In this document: piece by piece, positions 45,730-57,435 of the stretch | Numbering within the stretch: the first letter of the stretch is position 1 | Layout of the letters: the number at the start of each line of letters is the position of its first letter | From: Mixophyes australis | Taxonomy: Eukaryota > Chordata > Amphibia > Anura > Limnodynastidae | NCBI GenBank assembly: GCA_036250195.1 | Contig: JAVHZZ010000008.1 | Coordinates: 9,414,434 to 9,478,433 of the forward strand | Direction: 5' to 3' | Length of the DNA stretch: 64,000 nucleotides | Translations under genes and position numbers: made by a program | Notes under the pieces: generated by a model | Told to the model about the DNA's origin: nothing | What the model saw: the letters and a program-made list of their open reading frames with translations, nothing else | The model's database searches: none

Positions 45730-46157
45730 GTTAATAATACACTCATTAATGTACAAAACATTTAAAAAAAGAAAAAAAAAGTTTCCTCTCCGGCCGTAAA
45801 ATACATTTATTAGGATGTTATTAATGTCTACTGTACATAAAATGCATTTTTACAGTTTCTCCTGATTGTCCTAACATGTATACACAGCTGACCTGACCTG
45901 TAGCTGGAGCAACCGATACAACAGAAAATCACGTACCTTATAGATGCCCAAAACTTGCATCAGATGCTGCTGTGTGCGCTCGCCCTTACTGTACATTGAC
46001 TATGTGCAGACGCCCTTTTCTCTCTGCAAAAGAACTTAATATTTCTGGCTTTTCTCTATCTGTTAATGGGGAAATGATGAGTATTTGGATGGTACAATAA
46101 GGATTTGTTTCAGAACCAGAAAGAAGATATACTAATTACCCGGCTAAATACATATTC

Positions 46158-46380
46158 TCTGGGTGCTCCGGTTTCCTCGCACAGTCCAAAAAAACATACT
46201 AGTAGGTTAATTGGCTGCTATCAAAAATTTACCCTAGTCTCTCTCTCTCTATGTCTGTGTGTGTGTCTATATTAGGGAATTTAGACTGTAAGCTCCAATG
46301 GGGCAGGGACTGATGTGAATGAGTTCTCTGTACAGCGCTGCGGAATCAGTGGCGCTATATAAATAAATGGTGATAATGAT
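46158..46380 (+). mobile_element. tRNA-type SINE, 5'-truncated
   Basis: It starts in the body (TCTGGGTGCTCCGGTTTCCT) and runs to GCGCTATATAAATAAATGG and GATAATGAT. A CCTCCCAACATTTC fragment follows at 46382. Confidence 0.9.
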
Positions 46381-46592
46381 ACCTCCCAACATTTCTATAT
46401 GCCAAATTATAACATAATAACCCCTCCCCTAGATCTGATGAACCCAACCCCTGATCTGAACAAACCCCGCCCCTCATTCATTAAAAAACACACCCACTTA
46501 GTGTTAGTTCCTGGGGAGTTCACAAAGGGTCAGATTTTCCTAGAGAACCCCATCTTTATCAAGCAAGTGAGCTATATTAGTGAAGTGGTTTG

Positions 46593-46767
46593 GGGTAGAT
46601 TTATCAAACCTTTTAAAAAGGAAAAATGGAGTTGTTGCCCATAGCAGCCAATCAGATACAAGCTATCATCCAGCTAATACATCCTAGAACATGATAGCTA
46701 GAATCTGATTGGTTGCTATGGGCAACACCTCAACTTTTCCTTTTTAGTGCGTTTTAAAATCTATCCC
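46593..46767. mobile_element. Foldback MITE, diverged relative, 175 bp
   Basis: The termini GGGTAGATTTATCAAACC and GCGTTTTAAAATCTATCCC are inverted. The arms carry GTTGCCCATAGCAGCCAATC and GATTGGTTGCTATGGGCAAC, the same X-box/CCAAT layout as the other MITEs, although the outer parts (TTAAAAAGGAAAA) differ. It is a sister subfamily. Confidence 0.85.
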
Positions 46768-47947
46768 TTTTATGTCTTACCTTTCTTTTCTTCTAAAGGT
46801 CAATGTGTATTTTTATTTTGGCGGGGATGAAGTAGAATTCAGTTGTCTTTTGTATTTCCGAATTTATTTTCTACAAGGTCATAATTTACAATCTTTTGAC
46901 TAATTTAGGCTTACCATTAATTAGCCTGTTAATAAGTGACTTTTACCCCATTCCCTGGAAGACAAATGTGCAATTAACGTTTTTTTTATTGTTTTTATTC
47001 CTCATAATCCCCAGACATTCAGTAAATCACGCCCCTTAACTACCGCGGGACGTCCAGCCCAGAGCAGTAAATTATTGGGGGTTTTGTTTAAACATTATTC
47101 TAGATGCAGTACATTTACTCCCTCTTGTTTTCTTTTCCATTGGAGTAGTTGAAACTGCATTTTATATGATAATTTATTTGTTTTTACTACCTGTCTATGA
47201 ATATTTATAGGACGCATAATACTACATCACAAATCACGAGGTAACACACACATGTTTTCCAGAGCCAATGTTCCAACGCTGTCGTGCTCTAATTGTATTC
47301 TCCTGGGAGACATTCATCTCCAACTGTGTGGTTATAAATAACTAATTAAACACATTATATTAAATAATGTTTCTGGCCCGGCGTACACCTCTTTGTTTAT
47401 TGGCGACGTTAAGCGATGAAGAGGTCAGGAGACGTGTCCCATATTACATTTCTGCTGTAAGTCCTCTGACGCTGCTGTTAAACTGACGTTTAAAAGGTAA
47501 ACTAAGGACTAATAGAACCCAGATACTAGAGAAACCATATGTCCTAAGGGTAGATCTACTAAAAACTTCTAAAAAGGAAAAGTGGAGGTGTTGCTCATAG
47601 CAACCAATCAGATTCTAGATTTACAGTGATTAATGCCCTAGCTTTGTCGGACGCTCAGAATTCCCCGTTGGTGCAAGTCTCTAGAACTGCGCACAATGTC
47701 GCTCACCACTAGACTCTGAATACTGACTGCTGGTTGCAGTGTTTGTGTTCATGAATTTTTGCAAACCATATGAAACTGTTGCTTTTAATCCTGGGCTAAA
47801 GCAGGAAATGTAGGAAAAAGATGAATGGATTCATCATCATCATTATCATCATCAAATGGACTAAAATTTAAAGTTTGACAGTTTATTTTTCTAAAGAAAA
47901 CAAGAATATATAACCTGCATAATGGCAATAGACGGATTAATTTAGAA
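46768..47947. other. Unassigned stretch with a half MITE
   Basis: 47549-47618 is one arm of the 46593-type MITE (GGGTAGATCTACTAAAAACT, GTTGCTCATAGCAACCAATC) without its partner. The rest, including the (CAT)n run at 47831-47855, shows no gene. Confidence 0.6.
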
Positions 47948-48549
47948 CATACTTGCCAACTCTCCCCGAATGTCAGGGAGACTCCCTGAAATAGGGGTGA
48001 TCTCCCTCACTCCCTGAAGAGTCTGGCATTCTCCCTGATGCTGAGCCAGTACAAGACGTGGTTGGCTTCACCATCTGTGGCATGGTGACACAGTTCAGAA
48101 ATTGTGTCCTATGTCCATGTATTGATGCCTATGGAGGTGGCCATTTTCATGGAGACCAAGATTAAATCATAGACTGACAGGTAAGACAACATGACTTCAG
48201 TAATGGAGACAGAAATGTAAAAGACACTTCAGTCTCTAGAGATTCATTAGCTGCTTTTCTTTAACGCATAGTTGCCTACTCTTCTGGAATGTCCGGGAGA
48301 CTCCCGCATTTTCTGGGAGACCTCCTGGGAGAGCAGGGCAACCTCCCGGTTCTTGCCCCCGCAATAGATAACTGGCGGGGGGCTTAATTACACAAATATC
48401 ATGTCATCTTAGACCCACCCCCTGCTGTAATTGGCCAAATCGTTTAGGGGGCAGGGCCAAACTGATGTGATTCGTCAAGCCCCGCCCCTGCACGCCCACC
48501 TCCCCCGGGATCTCCCTGAAGACAACAAGGAAAAGTTGGCAAGTATATG
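47948..48549 (+). mobile_element. Composite hAT-type element, long form (copy 4)
   Basis: It starts CATACTTGCCAACTCTCC and ends AAAGTTGGCAAGTATATG (2-bp expansion at the tip). The flanks ATTTAGAA (47940-47947) and ATTGAGAA (48550-48557) match at seven of eight bases. The second unit begins at about 48267 (CATAGTTGCCTACTCTTC). Confidence 0.9.
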
Positions 48550-48557
48550 ATTGAGAA

Positions 48558-48776
48558 GCTACATTCTCGTGTACATTTGTTCAACACACAAAATGGCTTC
48601 CTCAAGTGCACCTCATGCAGGGAATATGTATCAAGAAATGCCTTGATTTAGCACAGTTAGGCATAAATGGGGTTTTTTCTCACATACTGCTCTGTTTATC
48701 CTAATTTATGTCTTAAATTAAGGGGAGGCAGGTACTGTCTATTACATCTGTTAATTTTGTGTGTTTTTGTCTACAT
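48558..48776. other. Unassigned spacer
   Basis: Nothing recognised. Confidence 0.5.
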
Positions 48777-49027
48777 CATACTTACCAACCTTTCACTCTT
48801 CACCTCCGGGAGATCCCGGAGAAGGGAGGGGGGGTGAAATGTGAGGACGGAAGGGGGCGGGATGCGGCCAATCATGTCTTTCTGCAGCAGGGGGCGGGGT
48901 CAAAGTGAAGCGATTCTCTGCGAAACTCGCATCATGGAGCCCACTTGACTAGCAGGTGGCCAGGATGGGGGAGAACTACTTGCTTTTCCGGGAGACCAGG
49001 AGACCTATCCGGAATTGGGCAAGTATG
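48777..49027. mobile_element. Short hAT-type element, 251 bp, diverged
   Basis: The termini CATACTTACCAACC and TTGGGCAAGTATG are inverted. The flanks GTCTACAT (48769-48776) and GTTTACAC (49028-49035) match at six of eight bases. The interior is CpG/G-rich (GGGGCGGGGTCAAAGTGAAG) and differs from the 276-bp type. Confidence 0.8.
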
Positions 49028-49035
49028 GTTTACAC

Positions 49036-50261
49036 TGTACTTCAAAAAACGTATCTGCTGAAGTGCTACTGAAGGGAGATAAGCCCTAAGTCCATTTTTG
49101 CTGGATTTATAATCTCTTCCTATTTATTCGCAGTTATCACTGGTGGTAACTTCTCCATGCAAAGCCTAGTACTGCCGCTGTTCTCTTATTGCTACCTCCA
49201 TAACAGGATTTTTCCTTTTTTTGTTAAATACAGATATTTTTTTATTTTTTGTTAGATTTTTTTTTTAATTTGCACGAACATTCAATCCGCCTCACGCAAT
49301 GCCCTGACTGGCCTGGCGAGAGCGGTAAGACTCCTCCTGCCACCGCCAGCCACCGGGAAGCTGAGCATCACTCCTTTTATGGATAAGTTGTGCAGCTGAA
49401 TATTTTCTATATAGCTGCGATAGGCAGTGAAAGAAAATCTCCAACTCTATAGAGTAACCCCCCAGTCTCCTCAAGCTCTTATGGGGTGTAAACATCAAAT
49501 CCATTTGTGCGAACATCAAGTAATGACTCTAAAAATACACGCAGCGGCTAGATTGATTTTCTTTTCAAACCGTTCTTCCTCTGCTGAGTCTCTCTGTCAG
49601 TCTCTACATTGGCTGCCTGTATTTTAACGAATCCAATATAAAATTCTTCTACTAACATACAAGGCTATCGACAAAATGGCACCGACATACATTTCCTCAC
49701 TTGCCTCAAAATATCTCCCAACTCGACATCTCCGTTCTGCACAAGATCTACGTCTCTCTTCCACTCTCTTCTCATCCTCCCATTCCCGGCTACAGGACTT
49801 TTTTCAGGGCTGCACCCACTTTGTGGAATTCCCTCCCTCGCACAGTAAGACTTTCCTCTAGTCTTCAAACCTTCAAGCGTTCTCTGAAAACCCAACTCTT
49901 CAGACAAGCTTATAATATTCCTCTACCACCCTCTTAATCTACCTAGGTTACCCTATTACCACCCTCTACACAGATAACACAAGACAACAACCCTCTGACC
50001 AACAGAGATATGTGACTGAACATACAGCCCACTAAATACTTTTTACCTTTGCATTCTAGCTGGTCCAGTGTGCAATATGATATAGCACATGTCCTTTTGT
50101 TTCAAACTCCCATTGTCCCATAGATTGTAAGCTTGCGAGCAAGGTTCTCTTACCTCTTATATATTACCCAGTATTGTCTTATTAATGTTTGTTCCCAATT
50201 GTAAAGCGCTACGGAATTTGCTGGCGCTATATAAATAAATATTGTTGATGATGATGATGAG
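49036..50261 (+). pseudogene. L2/Rex1-like LINE 3' end (C-terminal ORF2 and tail)
   Basis: From about 49500 the translation reads LCQSLHWLPV, then IQYKILLLTYKA after one stop, MAPTYISSLASKYLP and, after a frameshift near 49800, APTLWNSLPRTVRL and FKRSLKTQLF. These are hallmarks of the region after the RT domain in L2/Rex1-type LINEs. The 3' UTR-like part ends GCGCTACGGAATTTGCTGGC, GCTATATAAATAAATATTG and (TGATGA)n. One stop and one frameshift make it inactive; the RT catalytic part is missing. 49036-49500 is not clearly LINE. Confidence 0.85.
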
Positions 50262-50440
50262 TTTCCTCCTGGTGCTCCGTTGTATCCTCCTCACTCCACA
50301 GATATAGTTGTAGGGTCACTGGCTTTTGACTAAAGTAACCCTGGTGTGTGAGTTTGTGTCCTATAGTACAGGAATTAAATTGTAAGCTTCAGTGGGGCAG
50401 TGTTTGATATAAATAAAACTAATTGTACAACACTGTGAAA
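50262..50440 (+). mobile_element. SINE-like fragment, strongly diverged
   Basis: TTTCCTCCTGGTGCTCCGTT and GGGTCACTGGCTTTTGACTA, then AAATTGTAAGCTTCAGTGGG and CAACACTGTGAAAC, are eroded versions of the SINE body. It begins directly at the LINE's (TGATGA)n tail. Confidence 0.65.
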
Positions 50441-52199
50441 CATGTTCTCACTATAAAATAATAGGATAACAGCTCTGTATGTGCCAATTTCGGAAGAAAT
50501 TGTAACCATCCTGAACGGTCTGGAGATACAGAGCTGATTTAATTTGTCAAAACAAAACTTAGATTGTGAAATCATTGAGAGGGGATTTTCGGCACCCTGG
50601 ATATTAAACACCTTTTCTTTCCCAGTGTCCACACGCTGTGCTACATAAATACCACGTAATGAATCATTTAACCTCCTCTTAATATTTTTGTTATCATTTC
50701 AGCTCATAAGATGACCCAGATGGTCGGGATAACTGGGAATCCAGCTGGGCCCCGTCTCCGGCTGCGTCATTACAGTTTTGCAATATTTCCCAATTATGAC
50801 CATTTATTAAACAAAATAGAGAGGGGGAGGAGGTAACCTTATTCAACCTAATAGTGTTAGACAGATAAAGGGGCTGCGTCTGTTTCATCAGGGCTCTCGT
50901 GTGTACGTTGACTGGAGGATAATCGAAAACTTTTGTTTCCAAATGCATGTCAGGAATTCTCAGACTCCTGACTTCTCATATTCATCGTAGCGGGGGATAA
51001 ATTATACCCCATTCCCAATGTCCTCCCAGAGCTCCCTCTCTGCCTGTGAGAGATAAGGAAACATTACAGAGCCTAGAGAATTCGGAGCCCCCATCTTTAC
51101 ATGGAAACCTATAACTCATGGTTATACTCAGGGTGGCGTCAGACGGGCACTGTGAACGCTAGAAGATGGAAAAAGCGCCTGCCTGGCACCACCGTGGATA
51201 GCATAGAACAGAATAGAACCTTCAGTGAGTGAGCATAGGGGGGTGAAGCAGAGGGGCTATTAAGCCCACCCTTATTCTAAACTGAGAATTTGTCTGTTTA
51301 TATGACAAAATGGGTGTATTGCCCTATTCATCAAGCCCCTGCTCGATATTTGTTGGGTTTCGTTAGGGATAGGTAAAAGTAAATTGAAGCCCCAAACTTC
51401 GTCCGATCGACCCTGAAACTCACTTTTGGATAAAACGCTACCCGCGTTCATGTGGGCCCCACCCCTGTCGCTAAGTGGGACTGTCCTGCTGAAATCGGGG
51501 CAGTTTGGCGGTATGCAAACAGCTCAAGCAACAAGTTCCTGTAAAAAATTATTTCCAGGAGCAGAGTTCTTCTTATAGCTGCGGATGTTTTGAGCCGAAT
51601 GTTAACTAGCAATATCCCCAAAGCGGCATTTAAATTCTCTCTCTGCAAAATCACACGGTTAGGGACAGTTGGGGCCAGAGTCTCTAGAGTCTTTTTAAGG
51701 GAATGCTAAGACTTGCAGTTATACAACCTCTGCAGAGCCTTTTTAATGGAGCGATTTTACGTTTACCCTCCTGGGAGTCTCGTACCGTATGATTTGCCCC
51801 CTTGGAACACATGTAAGCGGTGTCATTTCCGTCACTCATTTTAAGCAGCCAATAAAGCAAGATTTGTATTTCCCTCTGACACACAGATCCGTTAATTGGT
51901 TACCTTATATTGTGCGTGACATTTGTGTTATATTTAAACCTCAGTTTTACTTTTCGTCTCACCTAGTAAAGTTCTGTTTCTGTTCCCTAATTTACCCTTC
52001 GGGCTAGCAAAGCTTTCAGCCTCTGATCCGCAAATACAAAACATCTCTAATGCTTTACATCTTTATACCACACAAGTGAAGCTGGTGTCTGTAAAATCTC
52101 TTGTAAATAATACACGTATAATGGGTGACTTCTGATGTCACCAGTTCAGTATACATTAGGAAAACCTGTGCATTATAAAGAATACCCTACTTATACATT
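50441..52199. other. Unassigned stretch
   Basis: 51455-51516 is a CCTCCCAA-type fragment (GGGACTGTCCTGCTGAAATC, GGCGGTATG). No gene recognised in the rest. Confidence 0.5.
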
Positions 52200-52542
52200 G
52201 TTATTATTATTTATTTATTTATAAGGCGCCACAGATTCCGTAGCGCCGGATACAGAAGCAAGTAACAAATAGATGAGGTAATACACATAAGTAGCACAGA
52301 TGAGTGTGAGTAATGCTATGGGGACTCACACAGAGTGCAGCAAAATACATGACAGGATGTACAAGAAAGTCAGACAGTGGACAGAGGTGGGACAATAGGT
52401 AGAGAGGACAATACCCACGAGAACTTACATTCTAGAGGGAGGGGTGGTGAGAGACAGTAGGACCAGCTGGGAGAAAATGGAGATGGCAGGCGAAGGAAGA
52501 GGAGGTGATGGATAAGATGGTTAGGAGGTGGTAGGATAGGCG

Positions 52543-52924
52543 CAGGGCCGGTGCTAGGGTCCATGGCGCCCTAGGCAAAATCGGCGCCCTCTCCCCCCCC
52601 CCACACAAAAATCGGCTCCCTCCTCCCCCCTCACCCCGTCTTTTCTTACCTTGTCTCACCACCGCCGCCTCTCTGCTCCGTCTCCTCCCCTCCACTCACT
52701 GACACTAGTGAGTGGAGGGGAGGAGACGGAGCAGAGAGGCGGCGGTGGTGAGCAATAGCCTCTTCCCCCCCTCCCCATGCATCTGAATGCTGTGCGGCGG
52801 CCGTGACAGGTATGGTCAGCGGTCGCCGCACAGTTTTAAAATTAATTTCCAGTTCTGTGGCACCCTCCAGAGCCCGGCGCCCTAGGCAAGTGCCTAACCT
52901 TGCCTAATGGGAGCGCCGGGCCTG
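52543..52924. mobile_element. hAT element nested in the LINE, 382 bp
   Basis: The termini CAGGGCCGGTGCTAGGG and GGGAGCGCCGGGCCTG are inverted, with a perfect 8-bp duplication GATAGGCG at 52535-52542 and 52925-52932. GGCGCCCTAGGCAA occurs near both ends. It contains the long palindrome at 52656-52751 and no transposase. Confidence 0.94.
52656..52751. repeat. Perfect inverted repeat, 45-bp arms, 6-nt spacer
   Basis: From TCACCACCGCCGCCTCTCTG to CAGAGAGGCGGCGGTGGTGA the arms are exact complements in my reading, separated by GACACT. The arms are GC-rich and extend outside the hAT element's own termini role. Confidence 0.93.
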
Positions 52925-53575
52925 GATAGGCGAGCTTGAAAAGGTGATTTTTGAGTGAGCGTTTGAAGGACTGAAGGTTGGGGGAAAGTCAAGTGAGACA
53001 GGGTAGGGAGATCCAAAGATTAGGGGCAGCACGGCAGAAGTCTTGGAGACGAGCATAGGAAGAGGTAATGAGGGGTGAATTGAGGCGGAGGTCAGAAGCG
53101 GAGCGGGGTGGCCGGGTAGCTATGTATCTCGAGAAATTATGAGTGAACGGACCAGAATTTTGGTTGCTTCCTGAGAAAGGAAGGGACAGATTTTCGGGAT
53201 ATTATGGAGGAGGAAGTAGCAGGATTTGGTGAGGGACTGGATATGAGGAGTAAAGCTGAGGGCCGAGGGTGACTCCAAGGCAGCGAGCTTGGGTGACAGG
53301 AGAGAGAGGAGATATTGGGAGGGACAGCAAGAGTGGTGGGAGAAAAGATAATGATTTGGAGATGTTGAGTTTGGGGAAGCACTGTGACATCCAGGTAGTT
53401 ACGGCCGAGAGACAGCTGGATACCTGGGGTAGGAAGGCGGGAGAGCGGTCAGGGGAGGAGAGATAGATGCGCGTGTCATCAGCATACAGGTGATATTTGA
53501 AGCCAAATAATTGGATAAGTTCTCAGAGAGAGGTGATGTAGAGAGAGAAGAGCAGACGGCCAAGGACAAAGCCTT

Positions 53576-54209
53576 ATTAGAAGTCATCTCAGATTCCCAT
53601 GACCTTATCCTGCAGTGACAGTGACTTCTAATACCTTATAATGTACAGTACCCTATACACGTTAATAGCACTTTTGGCTATAATCACTTCTTTACAATAG
53701 GAATGGGCCAACAGAGAACTTTATGCAGATAGCAGAGAAATGTCAATTTGGATAATCCTTACCATAAAAATGGAAAACTGTGAATAAAACCCATTTTCTG
53801 ATAGCACAAACATAAAAAACCCCACATGTATCAAGTAATATATTTTTAACCAAAAACCAGCAAAGGCACAAAAACACCAATATTATCAAGGTCACAAGTT
53901 CTAGCAATAACCCCGAGTTTCATTACTTATTTGTCCTTTTTTCCCTCGTGCTTCCTGGGCAGTAGTCACAACATAGTCCTGAGCATGTGCTATAGAGTTA
54001 TCCAATAAGATCTCTTGGGCAGGACTACAGAGTCAATATGAAACTGTTGTGAGGAGGTGGGAGAGGCACAGCAGGAGCAACTGGGCCTTTTACATGTTTT
54101 GTTGCTATAAATACAGACCTCAAATTTGCAAAGCTTAAAACAAAGGTTAAATAGGCCGTATACAGTGTTACAGTTGGGATGCTTCAGTTTTGTATCATTT
54201 AAAGACCAA
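53576..54209. other. Unassigned stretch
   Basis: Nothing recognised. Confidence 0.5.
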
Positions 54210-54384
54210 GGGCTAGATTTACTAAGCTGCGGGTTTGAGAAAGTGGGGATGTTGCCTATAGCAACCAATCAGATTCTAGCTTTCATTTATTTAGTACCTT
54301 CTACAAAATGACAGCTAGAATCTGATTGGTTGCTATAGGCAACATCCCCACTTTTTCAAACCCGCAGCTTAGTAAATCTAGCCC
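54210..54384. mobile_element. Foldback MITE, complete, 175 bp
   Basis: The termini GGGCTAGATTTACTAAGCTG and CAGCTTAGTAAATCTAGCCC are inverted, flanked by CAA at 54207-54209 and 54385-54387. The X-box/CCAAT arms are as in the other copies. The arms differ by very few bases, so the copy is fairly young. Confidence 0.95.
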
Positions 54385-54387
54385 CAA

Positions 54388-55096
54388 ATGTCAGCCATAT
54401 TTGGGTGGAACTAATATTGTGATGTCACAAATGATGATCCTTTATCACTACTTTAATCCGCCGCAACACAAACAGGGTGATGATGTCACTGACTCCCTCT
54501 GAAACGATTGACTGCACCGTCATGACTATTGCTTGAGGCCACACAAAGGCCGCCTCACAACGTACAAACATATTAAAGTCTTTCCTATAATCTAAGTTTT
54601 CATTGGCCTGCAATGCAAAAACCGGGCTGAAGGGACTGTGATCAGCTAATCCCCGTTAGGTCAGTCTTCATAAACTTGGGAATGTTTTTGATATCAGTAG
54701 AGTTGCTCTGAGATCCTTTCTGCCTGTTGATATTTTGCCAACTCCCACAAAACACATCATAATTCACCCTCATAACTCAAGAACATATACTGTATACAGA
54801 AAACGAAGCGCGTGTACCGAGCAGTGCCTTCGGAGTAACAAAAACATTTTCTTAACAGAACACAGATTTTGGAACAAATTAAAGAATGGGATTGGGTAAA
54901 TAAAAAGTGTTGTATTAGATTACAGCGAGGATATTTTTCAAGACGACGAATAATGCTTTCTGTGTTCTGCAATCTGTTGTATTTAACATTGGTGACAATT
55001 TTTGCTGCTATTACACCCTGAAATTAACCCGTTGTGTGTCTGTGTTATCGGAAATTCGAAGCCTTATTCAATCGTCTACTTTCTTTTTGTTAGGGA
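54388..55096. other. Unassigned stretch
   Basis: No gene or repeat recognised. Confidence 0.5.
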
Positions 55097-55560
55097 GTTC
55101 GGGTCTGATTCATCAAACGCAACCTGCGTTTGTTTTAACAAGCATGTAAATCGTTTCTGCGTACTCTGAATTCAACAAGGAACGGATCTAAAGATACGCG
55201 CGCTGTTGAATTTGGGGGCAGGTCTGTGTGCTCTACCACAAAAGACACTGCAGGATATGTCCATATCCTATGTGGAATATAAATTTGCAAAAGACAAAAA
55301 AAATATTGAAATGTTGTTTTTTTTTCATTTATATTTTTTCCATGAACTACATTTATTAGGATGTTCTTAATGTCTGCTGATTTCAAACACATGTTATAGC
55401 ATGCAAACAAGACTGTCATTACTACTGTTCAGGACTTAGACTAACCCTGTAGCTGGAGCAAGAGATATGGCAGAAACATAAGTAACTGTGAGATGGCCAG
55501 AGCTGGATTCTGTATGCGTTTGAGTCTACTGTAAATTGACTACGGCCAAACGCTCCTTCC
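55097..55560 (-). mobile_element. Repeat family G, inverted copy
   Basis: GGGTCTGATTCATCAAACGC at the left, CATTTATTAGGATGTTCTTA in the middle and CTGTAAATTGACTACGGCC at the right match the other G copies inverted. Non-coding. Confidence 0.72.
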
Positions 55561-56814
55561 GGGTCCTGGTCACTCCCCGAAATCATAAGTGTCGTTTGCA
55601 CACGAAGACGGAGCAGACAGGGCTGTGTCTACTGGTGTATGGGCCAGTTCTGGTCATGCTCAGGGTGATTTTGGGTACTATATGCTCAAAAATGTCAGAT
55701 ACGGGCCCGTTCTATTTAATTATAGGGAAGTTCTACCCCATAATTACTTAACGCCCTATATAAACCCTCTAGAACATCTCTATACAGTTCATATTATTAA
55801 GATCTGAAACATATTGCAGAACATCTCCCAGCTGTGTTCTTTTGGACCCATCCACCACAGTCACCTCCCAGACCCGAATTTAATCCATGTTGATTGTTTA
55901 CAGGCTGTTAGAAGTCTCTGCTTAACACGTTCCATCTTACTGTACCAACCCTGAGATTATAGCGCTTTGGGATGTTTTTGGCTTCGTAAAATAAGTTATA
56001 GTTTAATTTAACTCCAAAGTTTGCCAAGGAGTTGATGCTAATAGTTCAAAATAATGCAAACAAAAGTGCATTTGTTAGTACAAGGGGCTCTCTATCCATT
56101 TTGCTTTAATCCATACGCTGCACCCATATTGAAGCAGATGTTGATGCTTATTTAACCCTTCTATAGTCCTGCAGAGCGCAGGGAGAGAGGAGGTCACTAG
56201 CGCATTCATGTATTTGCACTCCATTGAATGAAACAACATTGCAGCGTTTAATAGTGTTTTCATACGTGTCTGCTCTCATGGAAAGTATGGGGGACTCCTG
56301 ACGGAATACTGCAGAGAGGGTCAACCTCCCGGACCCACTGTCTTTTACAGTGTGTAGGGCTTCTAAGACACACTTCATTGCAAATCGCATCATCGTGGCC
56401 CTGCCACCTGATGTTGAATGACGCTAATTGTGCCGTCATTGCCCTTTGCTCTTCTTCTTCGCACCTTCCTTCTGGGATCTCCTAGAGAGCGTTCCAAAAA
56501 GAAATGCAAGTACAAGTGTACTGTGTCTCTCCACGCGCTAGTATATCCCCTTTGCATTTTTTTTTGTTGGGGGGGGGGGGGGGGGGTAGTAATGGATGAT
56601 ACTGTGTTGGACAATAGACTGTATCTGAATAGGTCTGATGTACACAGCACTTACCAGGGGCTGGTGGCAAATTTTAGCCCGGGAGGGAGAGAGGGAGAGA
56701 CTTGCAGGTGGCCCAGAAACCCAGCCCAAGGCAGTCAACTATGGGACCGGCCCGAGGGGCAGATGCCCCCCCTGCCCCCCAGCCCAGGTTGCCCCTGCCA
56801 GGAACCATACGCCA
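55561..56814. other. Unassigned stretch with a G18 run
   Basis: 56278-56440 has blocks resembling the short hAT element (AAAGTATGGGGGACTCC, GGTCAACCTCCCGGACCC, GCAAATCGCATCATCGTGGC), eroded. A run of 18 G lies at 56569-56586. The 149-codon ORF 56418-56867 crosses these repeats and family G and is not a gene. Confidence 0.5.
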
Positions 56815-57435
56815 GAGAACACAACAATATCAAATTCATCTTCAAGCGCAAAGTACCCTTACAATAGCCTATGATTTCAGGGGCGGGGACAGGGCGTATG
56901 CACATAGTCAATGTCTAGTATCGGCGTGCCAAGCTGGAGCGCACACAGCAGCGTCTGATGCAAGTTTTGGGCATCTCCCAGGTACGTGATTTTCTGTCGT
57001 ATCTCTTACACCAGTTACAAATCGGATGTAAGTGCCGATTACTAGTGATGACGGCTGTGTGTGCCGCTACAACATGTGTTTGTAACCAAGAGCAACTGTA
57101 AAAATGTATTGTTAACATCCTAATAAATGTATTTTAAGGAAAAAAAAAAAACTTTTAGTCTTTAATGTTTTGTAATTAATTACTATATTATTAACAAGTG
57201 ACAATCATTGAATAGATTTTTTCTTTTTTTTTCTTTTCGCTCTTTTGGGACTTTATATTCCACATATGTATTGAGCATATCCTGCAGTTTACTGTCTATG
57301 AGAGCAGAGTGGCCCCTGATCTGTATACATCAATAAACGTATCTTTACATCTGATCGTTGTGCATGTGCCCGTATTATTATGTGCATTTTAAAAAAATAT
57401 ACATTTGCTTTGCGTGCCTTAATGAATCCGGTCCA
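56815..57435 (+). mobile_element. Repeat family G, long copy
   Basis: It runs from about CATCTTCAAGCGCAAAGTAC through CCTATGATTTCAGGGGC, GTGATGACGGCTGTGTGTGC and CATCCTAATAAATGTATTTT to GCGTGCCTTAATGAATCCGG. It is the reference for the 3' end of the family. Non-coding. Confidence 0.75.

Larger units (their letters stand above)
44899..46025 (-). mobile_element. Repeat family G, long copy carrying two insertions
   Basis: It starts GGACTGAATGATTAAGGCAC, the complement of the 3' end seen at 57413-57435. It resumes after a family F copy at about 45238 and continues past the hAT element (45454-45729) to CATCAGATGCTGCTGTGTGC near 45960 and CTTACTGTACATTGACTATG. Order and strand match 56815-57435 inverted. 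Non-coding. Confidence 0.72.
52200..53575 (-). pseudogene. L2/Rex1-like LINE with reverse-transcriptase motif C, interrupted
   Basis: On the minus strand, LLFSLYITSL-like codons (about 53535) and HLYADDTRIYLSSP (about 53490-53450; YADD is RT motif C) are followed by LNISKS, LGVTLGPQLYSSYPV and, after the hAT insertion, the tail whose complement reads TATAAGGCGCCACAGATTCC and (ATT)n at 52200. Frameshifts separate the parts. The copy is truncated just upstream of motif C. It is the best-preserved RT piece in the window. Confidence 0.88.

Noticed and set aside
56418..56867. 149-codon plus-strand ORF and its overlapping ORFs
   Set aside because: It runs across a hAT fragment, a G18 run and family G; several frames are open through compositional bias.
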